DNA of 64,000 bases from JBFMGS01 sp040752635 (GCA_040752635.1 JBFMGS010000002.1:1-64000); one strand, 5' to 3'; positions 53,721 through 62,419 are shown, numbered from the stretch's first letter. Numbers and translations: made by a program. Notes: generated by a model not told the origin, from the letters alone.

Positions 53721-55850
53721 TCATGGCGCACCAGGCGCTTGCGGGCCCGGCGGTTCAAATCTGACTACAACCACAGACCCCCGGGGCACCGCCGTCCCCG
53801 GCTTCGGGTCCGAGGAGCGAGCAACTCCCGTGCCTTCCGCCTGCATACGCAGGCCCGCTCTCGTAAGAAGAAGGGCCGCGTCTTTCATCGTCTTGCCCGT
53901 AAGGTCCGGGACCAGCACGTTTTCTTCCTCTACATTATAGAGGGCGCCCATATCCAAGTAAAGCACAACTGTGGTCCCCCGGGCGACCCTGGCGCCCGGC
54001 CGCGGGGTCTGATCGCGCACCACGTTGCCTGAGCCCTTCACCCGGACCTCGAGCCCGAACTCGGTTACAAGAGCTTTCGCAGCATCCTCCGAGGACCGAC
54101 CTATAAGATCGGGAACAGCCACGAGCTCGACGCTCCGGCCGGCTTCCCCCTGTTCGGGAGGTGAAGTAGGCGGTACCCCCATGTACCTCAGCGCGTCGCG
54201 AACAACGGCCTGAAAAACCGGGGCCGCGAGAACGCCCCCGTACCTTATCCCGACGTCCGGCTCATCCCAGACGACGAGGACTGAGATCTTAGGGTCCTCA
54301 ACAGGGGCGAAGCCAAGAAACGACGCCACCCGCTTTTCGCCGTATACTCCCGCCTCGGGCTTCTCCGCCGTCCCGGTCTTGCCGGCAACGCGGTAACCCG
54401 GTATTTTCGCCCTGTACCCAGACCCGTTGACCACCACGGATTCCAGGATGAGCGAGAGCTCGTGGGAGGTCTCCTTGCTGATGACCTGCCGCAGAGGCTC
54501 GGGCGAGAACTCCTTCACGAGGCTACCATCCGGAGCGATGATCCGGGACGCAAGATACGGGCGCATGAGAACGCCGCCGTTTGCGATGGCGTTCAGGGCT
54601 GATAGGAGCTGGATCGGGGTCACAGAGATCCCTTGCCCGAAGGAAATGTTTGCAATCTCCACGAGCCCGACATTCTTCTCCTGTTGGAGCAGGCCTGCCG
54701 CCTCCCCGGGGAAATCGATCCCCAGGGGGCTTCCGAACCCGAAGGCCCGGATGTACCTGTAGAACCGTTCAGTGCCGAGGCGCAGCCCGAGGGTGGCAAA
54801 CACCACGTTGCACGAGTTCTCGGTTGCTTCTATGAAGGTTTGGCTGCCATGGCCACCTCCGAGCCAGCATCGGACGTGCCTGTCCTCCACCCTGATAAAA
54901 CCGGGGTCGAAGAAGGTATCGGTCGGCTTCACTACCCCCTCCTCCAAAGCGGCTGCCGCCGTGATGATCTTGAAAGTAGAGCCTGGCTCATACACGTCAG
55001 ATACAACGATGTTGCGTCTGGCACTATCTGGATAATCAAAGTAATGGTTGGGGTTGTACGTGGGCCTTGCGGCCATGGCCAGCACCGCTCCGGTTTTCGG
55101 GTCCATCGCCAGAATCATGCCACGTTTTGCGCGGGTCTCTACCATTCCACGATCGAGTTCGCGCTCCACAATATACTGGATCACTTCGTCTATGGTAAGA
55201 TACAGGTCATTGCCATCGACAGGCGGGATGAACCTCGACACTCCCCCCGGGATCTCCTTGCCAGCAGCGTCGCGCTCGGCTACGATCTGGCCACGCGTGC
55301 CACGCAGGAACGCATCGTATTGCACCTCCAGGCCCTCGAGCCCCTGGTTATCGATGCCCGCAATGCCCAGGATGTGCGCGGCCAGCCTGTCCTTGGGGTA
55401 GAACCGCTGGCCGCGCTCGGTGAATCCTATACCCTTGAGGTCCAGCTTTCGAAGTGCGGCCGCCTTGTCTGGATCCACCCTGCGGTCGATCCAAACCGTC
55501 GCAGCCTTCTGCGTGAGCTTCGCTCGGATGCTTTCGGGGTCCTGCTCAAGGACGCGCGCGAGCGTCCGTGCAGTTTCGGAGGGGTCTCTCACTTCTGCGG
55601 GGACAGCATAAACAGAGTCAGCGCTCACGCTTACGGCAAGCTCCCGGCCTTCACGGTCGCGTATGGTTCCCCTGCGGGCATCCACAGGAACGGGATAAAG
55701 CCTCTGATCCAGTGCGAGCTTGCGAAAGCGATCGCTCTGGGCGACCTGCAGCCACGAGAGCCGGAACACCAGCAGTATGGCAGCGATCCCCCACATAACA
55801 AAAAGCCAGGCCACCCTCTTTTTGACGGTAACGCCTGAGTATACCGACAC
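53721..55850 (-). CDS. spoVD: class B penicillin-binding protein with PASTA domains (SpoVD/FtsI type)
   Basis: 709 residues. One N-terminal membrane helix (WLFVMWGIAAILLVFRLSW) and a dimerisation domain (PVPVDARRGTIRDREG, GQRFYPKDRLAAHILG) precede the transpeptidase. SxxK is in EPGSTFKI, SxN in ENSCN and KTG in VAGKTGTAEKP. Two PASTA domains follow (VAVPDLIGRSSEDAAKALV and VLVPDLTGKTMKDAALLL), which favours SpoVD over a plain division PBP. The GTG at 55850 lies just after the ftsL-like stop. It is probably the transpeptidase partner of the SEDS protein above. Confidence 0.93.
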   Translation of the reverse strand: MSVYSGVTVKKRVAWLFVMWGIAAILLVFRLSWLQVAQSDRFRKLALDQRLYPVPVDARRGTIRDREGRELAVSVSADSVYAVPAEVRDPSETARTLARVLEQDPESIRAKLTQKAATVWIDRRVDPDKAAALRKLDLKGIGFTERGQRFYPKDRLAAHILGIAGIDNQGLEGLEVQYDAFLRGTRGQIVAERDAAGKEIPGGVSRFIPPVDGNDLYLTIDEVIQYIVERELDRGMVETRAKRGMILAMDPKTGAVLAMAARPTYNPNHYFDYPDSARRNIVVSDVYEPGSTFKIITAAAALEEGVVKPTDTFFDPGFIRVEDRHVRCWLGGGHGSQTFIEATENSCNVVFATLGLRLGTERFYRYIRAFGFGSPLGIDFPGEAAGLLQQEKNVGLVEIANISFGQGISVTPIQLLSALNAIANGGVLMRPYLASRIIAPDGSLVKEFSPEPLRQVISKETSHELSLILESVVVNGSGYRAKIPGYRVAGKTGTAEKPEAGVYGEKRVASFLGFAPVEDPKISVLVVWDEPDVGIRYGGVLAAPVFQAVVRDALRYMGVPPTSPPEQGEAGRSVELVAVPDLIGRSSEDAAKALVTEFGLEVRVKGSGNVVRDQTPRPGARVARGTTVVLYLDMGALYNVEEENVLVPDLTGKTMKDAALLLTRAGLRMQAEGTGVARSSDPKPGTAVPRGSVVVVRFEPPGPQAPGAP

Positions 55851-55870
55851 AGGTCTTACCCCGCCTTGCT

Positions 55871-56410
55871 CTATTTTAACCGGACCCTCGGATGATTGCT
55901 GTCGGGGATATCGTAGAACCACCTTGCAACGAAGGGCGAGACAAGCCCTATCAGGGCATCCCCGGTTCGAGCTAGAAGGCCCTTTTCAAGTCCGGACGGT
56001 TCCCGGAGACCAGGCGTGTTTGCATCCTTGCCGGCACCCTGGTTGCGACCACCGGGAGCTACTACGACGTACTCTGCAAACACCGGGTCTGTCATGCCGA
56101 GCCCGGCCCTGGCAACCTCCTCTACCCTCTCCAGGGAGCGAAGGTGCGTAGCCGACAGGTTCAGCCGGTCGTATTGCACCTGTGTGGCTGCGAGGGCTTG
56201 TTCAAGCTGGCTTAACCTGTATCCTCTGTTGATGGTCTGGGCGCGCAACGCCAGGTTGCCGAGGAGAAGCCCCGTAGCCAGCAACGCTGCAAGTGCGGGC
56301 CTCCCGAGGCGAGCCCGCTTACATGGCTTCTGCGACCCCGCCAGCATTGCGCGTGCCCCTCTTTCTTGCGTCACCAGGAGCCTGAGGGGCCTGGCTTCGG
56401 CCGGTACCAT
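55871..56410 (-). CDS. ftsL: FtsL-like bitopic division protein
   Basis: 179 residues. A basic N-terminal tail is followed by one membrane helix (PALAALLATGLLLGNLALRA) and a leucine-rich coiled-coil (RLSQLEQALAATQVQYDRL) with RVEEVARAGLGMTDP, the typical FtsL/DivIC end. The position between rsmH and the PBP supports FtsL. The C-terminal 60 residues beyond the core are unusual and not recognised. ATG at 56410 behind GGGGAGGG, overlapping... no gene upstream; 22 bases separate it from the rsmH stop. Confidence 0.8.
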   Translation of the reverse strand: MVPAEARPLRLLVTQERGARAMLAGSQKPCKRARLGRPALAALLATGLLLGNLALRAQTINRGYRLSQLEQALAATQVQYDRLNLSATHLRSLERVEEVARAGLGMTDPVFAEYVVVAPGGRNQGAGKDANTPGLREPSGLEKGLLARTGDALIGLVSPFVARWFYDIPDSNHPRVRLK

Positions 56411-56432
56411 CTGTATTCCCTCCCCAATTCGC

Positions 56433-57386
56433 TTAGAACTTCTCGGCCGCACGTAACTTCGCACTGCGAGACCTGGCATTCGCCCTAACTTCCTCTTCAC
56501 TCGGAACAAGGGGCCTGGTGGTCAGAATCCTCAGGCGCCCCGAACCCGAAGTATGACCCGGGACCCCCTCCGCATCGCGCCGCGCTGCGTGCCAGGAGAG
56601 TTTCTTCTTTACGATGCGGTCCTCCAGAGAGTGGAAGGAGATTGCCACCAGTCTCCCTCCAGCTCGAAGGACGTCTACCGCCTGGTCGATGCCTTTCTCG
56701 AGATTGTCCAGCTCGTTGTTGACCGCGATGCGAAGGGCCTGAAAAGTGCGCCTCGCCGGATGCGGCCCGGTTCTCCTCGCTCGAGCCGGAACCGCCTGTT
56801 TGATGATGTCCGCGAGTTCCCCCGTGGTGGTGATGGGACGCGACTCGCGCCTCGCCACTATGAACCGGGCGATCCGGGACGCCCATCGCTCCTCACCATA
56901 CTCACGTATAATCCTGGCAATATCGTCGAAGGGGAGAGTATTGACAAGATCCCGGGCAGATGGCCCGGAATTCGTATCCATCCGCATGTCGAGAAGCGCA
57001 TCGCCCATGTACGAAAAACCTCTGCCAGGATCATCGAACTGCCGGCTTGACGCCCCGAGGTCGAACAGGACCCCATCAACAGACCCTATGCCGAGGTCCC
57101 GAAGCAGGGTTTTGAGGTCGGCAAAGTTCCCACACACCAGGGTAAACGAGCCCTCGAAGGAGGAAAGCCTGCGGCTGGCAAACTCGATGGCTTCCTGGTC
57201 CCTGTCTATGCCCACCAGGAACCCGCCGGGTGCAACACGCTCCAGTACAGACGCAGCATGACCGCCGCCGCCCACGGTGCAATCGACGTATGTTCCGCCT
57301 GTCCTGGGCCTTAGCATCCACAACACCTCATCCCTCATCACCGGGATGTGATACTCGCCGTGCCCGCTCTCGCAATCTGGCGTCAT
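56433..57386 (-). CDS. rsmH: 16S rRNA (cytosine-1402-N4) methyltransferase
   Basis: 317 residues: HIPVMRDEVLWMLRPRTGGTY, the SAM loop CTVGGGGHAASVLER, FDLGASSRQFDDPGRGFSYM, ARRTFQALRIAVNNELDNL and ISFHSLEDRIVKKKL are all MraW/RsmH signatures. The ATG overlaps the mraZ stop by four bases (ATGA), the usual mraZ-rsmH coupling. Confidence 0.97.
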   Translation of the reverse strand: MTPDCESGHGEYHIPVMRDEVLWMLRPRTGGTYVDCTVGGGGHAASVLERVAPGGFLVGIDRDQEAIEFASRRLSSFEGSFTLVCGNFADLKTLLRDLGIGSVDGVLFDLGASSRQFDDPGRGFSYMGDALLDMRMDTNSGPSARDLVNTLPFDDIARIIREYGEERWASRIARFIVARRESRPITTTGELADIIKQAVPARARRTGPHPARRTFQALRIAVNNELDNLEKGIDQAVDVLRAGGRLVAISFHSLEDRIVKKKLSWHAARRDAEGVPGHTSGSGRLRILTTRPLVPSEEEVRANARSRSAKLRAAEKF

Positions 57387-57841
57387 ACCTTGTCAACACC
57401 GCCGTGAACGAGCTTCTCCGCTATCTCCTCATAGGATTCCTCAGCTTTGGTCGAGTAGTCACGCCACACCTCCCGGCTCCAGACCTCCACCCGGTTCATC
57501 ACACCGATGACGACCACGTCCTTATTAATCGCTGCATACTCGCGAAGGTAGGGAGGTATGTTGATTCGCCCTTGCCTGTCAAGTTCGCATTCACATGCTC
57601 CTGCAAAGAACAGCCTGCTGTAAGCGCGCGCATCTCGCATCGCTAGAGGGAGCGACGCAAGCTGCTCCTGTTGTTTCTCCCACTCGCTTTCGGGAAAGAG
57701 AAAAAGGCATCTGTCCAGCCCCTTTGTAGCAAAGAACCGCTCGCCCAGGCCGTCCCTGAACTTTGCAGGAATCGCCAGCCTGCCTTTGTCGTCCACGTTA
57801 TGCTCGTACGTCCCGATGAACCTTGGGGATGCTGTCTCCAC
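57383..57841 (-). CDS. mraZ: MraZ, transcriptional regulator of the dcw cluster
   Basis: About 152 residues with two SpoVT/AbrB-type half-domains, HNVDDKGRLAIPAKFRDGL and CELDRQGRINIPPYLREYA. The family core starts at FIGTYEHN, and no ATG is near it. The tandem GTG codons at 57844 and 57841 are the best starts and lie within a ten-base-period repeat that looks like the MraZ operator. A longer frame reaching 58108 is not family-like. MraZ binds its own promoter region and represses the cluster in studied bacteria. Confidence 0.93.
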   Translation of the reverse strand: METASPRFIGTYEHNVDDKGRLAIPAKFRDGLGERFFATKGLDRCLFLFPESEWEKQQEQLASLPLAMRDARAYSRLFFAGACECELDRQGRINIPPYLREYAAINKDVVVIGVMNRVEVWSREVWRDYSTKAEESYEEIAEKLVHGGVDKV

Positions 57842-57867
57842 CACTTTTCCCCACTTTGCCCCACATT
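57838..57867 (-). promoter_or_regulatory. MraZ-type operator with ten-base-period direct repeats
   Basis: On the minus strand GTGGGGCAAA, GTGGGGAAAA and GTGGTGG follow one another with an exact ten-base period, the pattern known for MraZ-binding boxes (GTGGG repeats). The repeats overlap the putative ribosome site and both candidate GTG starts of mraZ, so MraZ binding could affect translation-region access as well as transcription. Confidence 0.68.
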
Positions 57868-58011
57868 GGCAACGTTTCTCTTCTATGTCACTGCGGGAAA
57901 TCCTTCTTCTCCGAATAACTTTTTTCGAAACCAGAGACTCGCAGGATTGCCCGCGTTTGCACGTATGTGGGGAGCGCCCGCGCATGCATGAGAAGGCGTG
58001 TGAAAGCCCGA

Positions 58012-58109
58012 GAAGTGGTGCGAGTTTTCGGTGACCACTTCGTGCGAGGGGGAGTCGGTTGTGAGATAACCGAGAAGAGAGTGGTCCCGGCGATTGTGCC
58101 AGGACCACT
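58012..58109. repeat. three consecutive perfect inverted repeats
   Basis: GAAGTGGT/ACCACTTC (58012-58019, 58034-58041), TCGGTT/AACCGA (58055-58060, 58068-58073) and AGTGGTCC/GGACCACT (58080-58087, 58102-58109). They lie between mraZ and the GNAT gene. The third may terminate the GNAT transcript, although no T-run follows. The GTGACCAC and AAGTGGT repeats also resemble multi-repeat ends of some insertion sequences. Confidence 0.55.
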
Positions 58110-58133
58110 GTAACGAACTTGTTTCTCTTGCCC

Positions 58134-58676
58134 TCACGATGCCGCCTGGCACCGCGAGCTCTCGATGAAGCCCTTCCTGTCGAGAGTCATAAGTATTACC
58201 TTCTTCGAAGGCCCTCCGTCCTCAAACTTTCGAGTGACGACCCATTCCTTCCGGAACCCACACTTCTCAAAGCACCTGATAGCAGACGTATTCTCCTGGA
58301 ACACGCGCAGGTATACCCGCGCCAATTTCGTATGGTTGAACGCATACTCGAGCAACGTGTTGACGGCTTCAGTACCATAGCCTCTACCCCGATACCGCTC
58401 ATTGCCGATGAGGACCACAAGCTCGGCCTCGCTCTTTCGCCAACTGATCTCCACAAGGCCGATACTGCCGATGAGGGTGCCGTCTTCGGCTTCGATGGCG
58501 AACATCCTCGCCGTCTTTGCGCCGCCCTTATTCCCTTGACCTTGGGACTCTGAGAGGTGCCGGTTTCGACCGTTTCCTGGCACAGTTGCAGCATAGTATT
58601 CCGATTCCCAGCAGCTTGTAATTTCCGCGTCTTTCTCGCCCAGCGGGCGAAGTGCTACTCTTGCTCCTTCTATCAC
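58134..58676 (-). CDS. GNAT-family N-acetyltransferase (RimJ/RimL type)
   Basis: 180 residues: VALRPLGEKDAEITSCW at the N-terminus, FAIEAEDGTLIGSIGLVEIS, the acetyl-CoA loop RYRGRGYGTEAVNTLLEYAF, and VFQENTSAIRCFEKCGFRKE. The target is unknown. It has its own GTG start with GAGG ten bases upstream and a TATAAT box near 58762 with a poor -35. It does not appear to belong to a larger operon. Confidence 0.88.
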   Translation of the reverse strand: MIEGARVALRPLGEKDAEITSCWESEYYAATVPGNGRNRHLSESQGQGNKGGAKTARMFAIEAEDGTLIGSIGLVEISWRKSEAELVVLIGNERYRGRGYGTEAVNTLLEYAFNHTKLARVYLRVFQENTSAIRCFEKCGFRKEWVVTRKFEDGGPSKKVILMTLDRKGFIESSRCQAAS

Positions 58677-58831
58677 TTGCGCGACACCTCTTCTTGCTAT
58701 GCTTCACCTCCTCACCTGTCGTATGATAAGTTCGACCTTGCCCTGCCGATACCTTCATGTAATTATATCCGCTTCTAGCATCAGCGGCCATGCGCCTGCC
58801 ACAGCCGGGTCAGTCCGCAGCAGCATCCCCC

Positions 58832-58931
58832 NNNNNNNNNNNNNNNNNNNNNNNNNNNNNNNNNNNNNNNNNNNNNNNNNNNNNNNNNNNNNNNNNNNNN
58901 NNNNNNNNNNNNNNNNNNNNNNNNNNNNNNN
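58832..58931. other. assembly gap (100 N) at the 3' end of spoVS
   Basis: A run of exactly 100 N. The spoVS frame enters the gap six or so residues before its expected end, so the real gap contains at least the spoVS stop and any terminator. Its true size is unknown. Confidence 0.95.
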
Positions 58932-59173
58932 AGTTTGATAGCCGTGCGCTCTTCTCCGTCTATCTCAACATCGGCAAATGCAGGTATCATCACCAGGTCC
59001 ATCCCGTTCGGTGCCACGAAGCCTCGCGCTATCGCCACGGCCTTGACTGCCTGGTTCAGCGCAGCAGCCCCTATCGCCTGAACTTCGGCGCTGCCCCGCT
59101 CTCTTAGAACACCTGCCAGAGCGCCTGCCACGGAATTTGGGCTTGATTTTGAGGAAACTTTGAGGACTTCCAT
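58932..59173 (-). CDS. spoVS: stage V sporulation protein S, last residues lost in gap
   Basis: About 80 of 86 residues are present: MEVLKVSSKSSPNSVAGALA, VLRERGSAEVQAIGAAALNQ, AVKAVAIARGFVAPNGMDLV and EIDGEERTAIK follow Bacillus SpoVS almost residue for residue. It is an Alba-like small protein required for spore coat and core development. ATG behind TAGGAGGAATT. It has its own promoter, and a terminator isolates it from ymdB upstream; in Bacillus spoVS likewise follows rny and ymdB. Confidence 0.96.
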
Positions 59174-59218
59174 GTATAATTCCTCCTAGCATGGTTAATA
59201 TTACCTGCTGCAATCTTG

Positions 59219-59247
59219 TTATTATATGCTATTGCCCCAACTCCTGC
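59219..59247 (-). promoter_or_regulatory. spoVS promoter, sigma-H-like with overlapping TATAAT
   Basis: GCAGGAGTT (59247-59239), 11 bases, then ATATAATAA (59227-59219) fits the sigma-H consensus RNAGGAWWW-N11-RNNGAATWW at most positions. A TATAAT hexamer (59226-59221) overlaps, so sigma-A use is possible but has no good -35. In Bacillus spoVS is known to be sigma-H dependent. Confidence 0.55.
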
Positions 59248-59266
59248 TGCCAGCGCACCTGCCAGG

Positions 59267-59301
59267 AAAAAAAGTATAACCAGGCTACTACTTGCCTGGT
59301 T
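59267..59301 (-). terminator. intrinsic terminator after ymdB
   Basis: On the minus strand AACCAGGC and GCCTGGTT pair perfectly around an eight-base loop and are followed, four bases later, by seven T. It begins nine bases after the ymdB stop. Confidence 0.85.
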
Positions 59302-59309
59302 CAAACCGT

Positions 59310-60101
59310 CTAATCGGCCGTCGCCACGCGCACCCTTTCTATCTTTCTTGCTTTTCCCGTGGACTCGTCCACTGTGACCACAACGCCCTGAAGCTCAGCA
59401 GGGCCCGGCGCGGTTTCAAACTTTGCAGGTAGACCCGAGAGAAAACGCTGGATGATAATGTCCTTTCTGACCCCCAGAACGGAGTCCACCGGGCCAGTCA
59501 TCCCAAGGTCTGTGATGTAAGCTGTTCCGTGAGGAAGGATTCTCTCGTCCGCGGTCTGCACATGAGTATGGGTGCCAACCACAGAAGCGACCTTGCCGTC
59601 AAGAAACCAGCCCATGGCGACCTTCTCCGACGTGGCTTCGGCATGGAAATCCACGACTATGATATCACACTCGCGCGAGAGTTCGGCGACTAGCGTGCCA
59701 GCAACGCGGAAAGGGCAGTCGAGAGGGGTCATGAAGACTCGCCCCGAGAGGTTGATCACCCCGAGACGAATGCCACTTGGGAGCTCTGTTACCGTCGATC
59801 CCCTTCCAGGTGCTCCCCTTGGGTAATTGGCAGGCCTTATCACTCGTTCGTCAGTTTCGAGGCTCTGGTAAAACTCTTTCTTGTTCCATACGTGATTGCC
59901 GGTGGTAAGTACCGTCACACCGAACTCAAAAAGCTCGTTTGCAGTCTCCCTCGTAAGTCCGAAGCCGCCCGCGGCATTCTCGCCGTTGGCAATGATCGCG
60001 TCAGGGCGGTAGGTGCGCACAAGCTCGGGCAGGAGGACCTGGACAGCCCTGCGCCCCGGTCTACCTACGATATCTCCGATGAAAAGAAGGTTTACCATCA
60101 T
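59310..60101 (-). CDS. ymdB: YmdB-family cyclic-nucleotide metallophosphoesterase
   Basis: 263 residues: LLFIGDIVGRPGRRAVQVLL, IIANGENAAGGFGLT, VLTTGNHVWNKKE, VVDFHAEATSEKVAMGWFL and VVGTHTHVQTADERILP supply the di-metal ligands. Bacillus YmdB hydrolyses 2',3'-cyclic nucleotides and affects biofilm/sporulation decisions; rny-ymdB-spoVS linkage is conserved. The start overlaps the stop of the preceding unknown gene by four bases. Confidence 0.95.
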   Translation of the reverse strand: MMVNLLFIGDIVGRPGRRAVQVLLPELVRTYRPDAIIANGENAAGGFGLTRETANELFEFGVTVLTTGNHVWNKKEFYQSLETDERVIRPANYPRGAPGRGSTVTELPSGIRLGVINLSGRVFMTPLDCPFRVAGTLVAELSRECDIIVVDFHAEATSEKVAMGWFLDGKVASVVGTHTHVQTADERILPHGTAYITDLGMTGPVDSVLGVRKDIIIQRFLSGLPAKFETAPGPAELQGVVVTVDESTGKARKIERVRVATAD

Positions 60102-60655
60102 GACTTCGTGCGCTCGGTCTTCTTGTTGAAGACGAAGACGCGGCCTTCCTCGCGGAAACCTATAAGCTTTCTCTGTAAGATGGACTCCTTGAGGTCCTCC
60201 AGCATATTCTCGATCATCTCATCCTGAAGCAAGAGTTCCTCGTCGAGGACGCTGTCGGGGATTGGACCCTCCGTTACCAGGGAAGACCCCAGCTCCGTCC
60301 GGGCGAGCTCTATGATGAGGGATATCTCCTCCTGGGTCAGTGTGTCAATGTCGCGGGATATCTCAACAAGCGATACTTCAGCGTGGTTACGCCGTTCGAC
60401 CTGTAGCATTGGCTCTTCACCATGAACCAGGGCGGCGTAACCCTGAACGCTTTCGACAAGCCGTTTCTCGAAGGCTTCCCACAGGTCCGCCGAAAGAGGC
60501 TTTGATAACATGAACGTGAACTTCAGAATCTTGCCCTCGGGCACAAAGTTGACGGTGGCGATTTCGGGATAGCGGACGAGTATGGAGATAAGAAGGCTAA
60601 CGCTGTTCGCGGTGCCGTCGCTTACAATATGAGATCTGGCAGCAGGCCCTGCCAC
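60098..60655 (-). CDS. unrecognised protein between rny and ymdB
   Basis: 185 residues, no family recognised. There is no signal peptide or membrane segment. The N-terminal 100 residues have alternating beta/helix pattern (SLLISILVRYPEIATVNFVP, GKILKFTFMLSKPLSADLWE). The C-terminal part is acidic and helical (LTQEEISLIIELARTELGSS, LLLQDEMIENMLEDLKESIL) and ends in a basic stretch. GTG start five bases after GGGAGGGTGG and a four-base overlap with ymdB argue that it is a real, co-translated gene. The operon suggests a link with RNA turnover or signalling, which is inference only. Confidence 0.75.
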   Translation of the reverse strand: MAGPAARSHIVSDGTANSVSLLISILVRYPEIATVNFVPEGKILKFTFMLSKPLSADLWEAFEKRLVESVQGYAALVHGEEPMLQVERRNHAEVSLVEISRDIDTLTQEEISLIIELARTELGSSLVTEGPIPDSVLDEELLLQDEMIENMLEDLKESILQRKLIGFREEGRVFVFNKKTERTKS

Positions 60656-60773
60656 TTAGACCACCCTCCCTCAACACATAGGGAACAGTTCGCCACCGCT
60701 GGGTAATCTCCTGCTTGGCGCGGTTTTGAAAGCCGGAGGCAGGCCGGGGTGACCCCACCCTGCCTCCATCGCA

Positions 60774-62285
60774 TCACTTCGCGTAGTCAACCACACGTGT
60801 TTCGCGAATCACGGTCACTTTGATCTGGCCGGGGTACTCCAATTCATCCTCGATCTTCTTCACAATGTCCCTGGCAAGGCGTACGGCAGAGAGATCGTCA
60901 ATTCTCTCCGGTTTCACCATTATCCTGATCTCCCGACCCGCCTGTATCGCATAAGCCTTGTCGACACCATCGAACGAGTCTGCTACCTCCTCGAGCTTCG
61001 TCAGCCTCTTGATGTAGGCCTCGAGCGTCTCCCGCCGAGCCCCGGGGCGTGCAGCAGAAACCGCGTCTGCAGCCTGCACCAGCACAGCCTCGACCGTCCT
61101 CGGCTCTTCATCGCCGTGATGCGCAGCTATCGCGTGCACGACCTCGGGCGATTCCCTGTACTTGCGTGCAAGGTCTACGCCTATCTGCACGTGCGGACCC
61201 TCTACCTCGTGGTCCACCGCCTTACCGATGTCGTGGAGTAGGCCTGCGCGCTTTGCAACCGCAATGTTGGCGCCGAGCTCAGCGGCCATTCCTGCCGCAA
61301 GGTGTGCGACCTCGATAGAATGCTTGAGGACATTCTGCCCGAAACTCGACCTGAACTTGAGCCTGCCCAGCAAGCGAATGAGCTCTGGGTGCAACCCGTG
61401 CACGCCCACTTCGATTGCGGCGCCTTCTCCCTCTTCCTTGATAATGGCGTCCACTTCTTTCTGGGCCTTTTCCACCATTTCTTCGATTCGGGCTGGATGG
61501 ATCCGCCCATCGGTGATGAGCTTCTCCAGGGCCACCTTGGCGACCTCCCGCCTCACGGGGTCAAAGCCGGACAGGATCACGGCCTCAGGAGTATCATCTA
61601 TTATGAGATCGATCCCGGTGAGCGTCTCAAGAGCCCGGATGTTCCTGCCTTCCCTGCCGATGATCCTCCCTTTCATCTCGTCGTTGGGGAGAGAAACCAC
61701 TGATACGGTGGTCTCGGCCACGTGGTCTGCAGCACACCGCTGAATGGCGCCGGCTATGACCTCCCGAGCGCGCCGCTCCGCTTCCTCTCTCGCCTCGGCT
61801 TCGATGTTCCTTATCATGACGGCCGCCTCGTGTCGGATCTCGTTCTCGATGTCCTTGAGAAGAAGCGCCTTTGCTTCTTCCGAGGACAACCCCGACACCC
61901 GCTGGAGCTCAGCCCTTTGCTTTGCGTGAAGCTCGGCAAGCTCTTCTCTTGCTGCGTCGAGTTCCCGCTCCTTTCTTGCTATGCTCTCCTCCTTGCGCTC
62001 AATTGAATCTAGCTTCCGGTCAAGGCTTTCTTCCTTCTGCAGGAGTCGCCTCTCCGTTCTCTGGAGTTCTGCCCGGCGTGCGCGTTCTTCCTGTTCGATT
62101 TCATTCCGGAGCCGATGGGCTTCTTCCTTGGCTTCGAGCAGGATCTCACGCTTTGCAGCCTCGGCTTCCTTCTCGGCCTCCTCCACTACCCTCTTCGCAG
62201 CAAGCTCCGCCGAACCGATCTTAGCCTCGGCGAGGACTTTCCTGGCGAGGTACCCCAGAGCGCCTCCGACCAGGACAGAAACCAC
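60774..62285 (-). CDS. rny: ribonuclease Y
   Basis: Membrane-anchored endoribonuclease starting mRNA decay. A helical coiled-coil (about residues 20-150) is followed by a KH domain ([20 protein letters not shown], then [20 protein letters not shown]) and an HD domain ([43 protein letters not shown]). The first canonical start, GTG at 62285, cuts into the expected N-terminal membrane helix. Upstream in-frame codons continue it (IAVINIITV), and a near-perfect SD AAGGAGGTGA lies seven bases before an ATA at 62312. Initiation at a rare codon is therefore possible. Confidence 0.96.
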   Translation of the reverse strand: MVSVLVGGALGYLARKVLAEAKIGSAELAAKRVVEEAEKEAEAAKREILLEAKEEAHRLRNEIEQEERARRAELQRTERRLLQKEESLDRKLDSIERKEESIARKERELDAAREELAELHAKQRAELQRVSGLSSEEAKALLLKDIENEIRHEAAVMIRNIEAEAREEAERRAREVIAGAIQRCAADHVAETTVSVVSLPNDEMKGRIIGREGRNIRALETLTGIDLIIDDTPEAVILSGFDPVRREVAKVALEKLITDGRIHPARIEEMVEKAQKEVDAIIKEEGEGAAIEVGVHGLHPELIRLLGRLKFRSSFGQNVLKHSIEVAHLAAGMAAELGANIAVAKRAGLLHDIGKAVDHEVEGPHVQIGVDLARKYRESPEVVHAIAAHHGDEEPRTVEAVLVQAADAVSAARPGARRETLEAYIKRLTKLEEVADSFDGVDKAYAIQAGREIRIMVKPERIDDLSAVRLARDIVKKIEDELEYPGQIKVTVIRETRVVDYAK

Positions 62286-62340
62286 AACCGTAATGATGTT
62301 GATGACGGCTATATCAGGTTCACCTCCTTCTCAAGAACAA

Positions 62341-62419
62341 GGCCGAGCATGAACTCGGCCACTAGATGAAAGACGTATTCTGTCGTCGTAAAGTCTAGTG
62401 CCGGAGTCATTTCTCCGGC
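62341..62419 (-). promoter_or_regulatory. structured rny leader with two hairpins
   Basis: Two perfect seven-base hairpins with six-base loops, GGCCGAG/CTCGGCC (62341-62360) and GCCGGAG/CTCCGGC (62400-62419), flank a longer ACTAGA/TCTAGT pairing. The proximal hairpin is followed on the minus strand by TTGTTCTT and then the rny ribosome site, so it could act as an attenuator. RNase Y autoregulation through leader cleavage is a possibility. Confidence 0.55.

Noticed and set aside
54633..55838. 401-codon plus-strand frame opposite the PBP gene
   Set aside because: Antisense to a strongly conserved PASTA-PBP, with no family resemblance; long shadow frames are common in this GC-rich DNA.
59104..59304. 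66-codon frame with a hydrophobic segment on the minus strand
   Set aside because: It spans the ymdB terminator, the spoVS promoter and the spoVS start in another frame, begins with a TTG without a ribosome site, and is best explained by those features.
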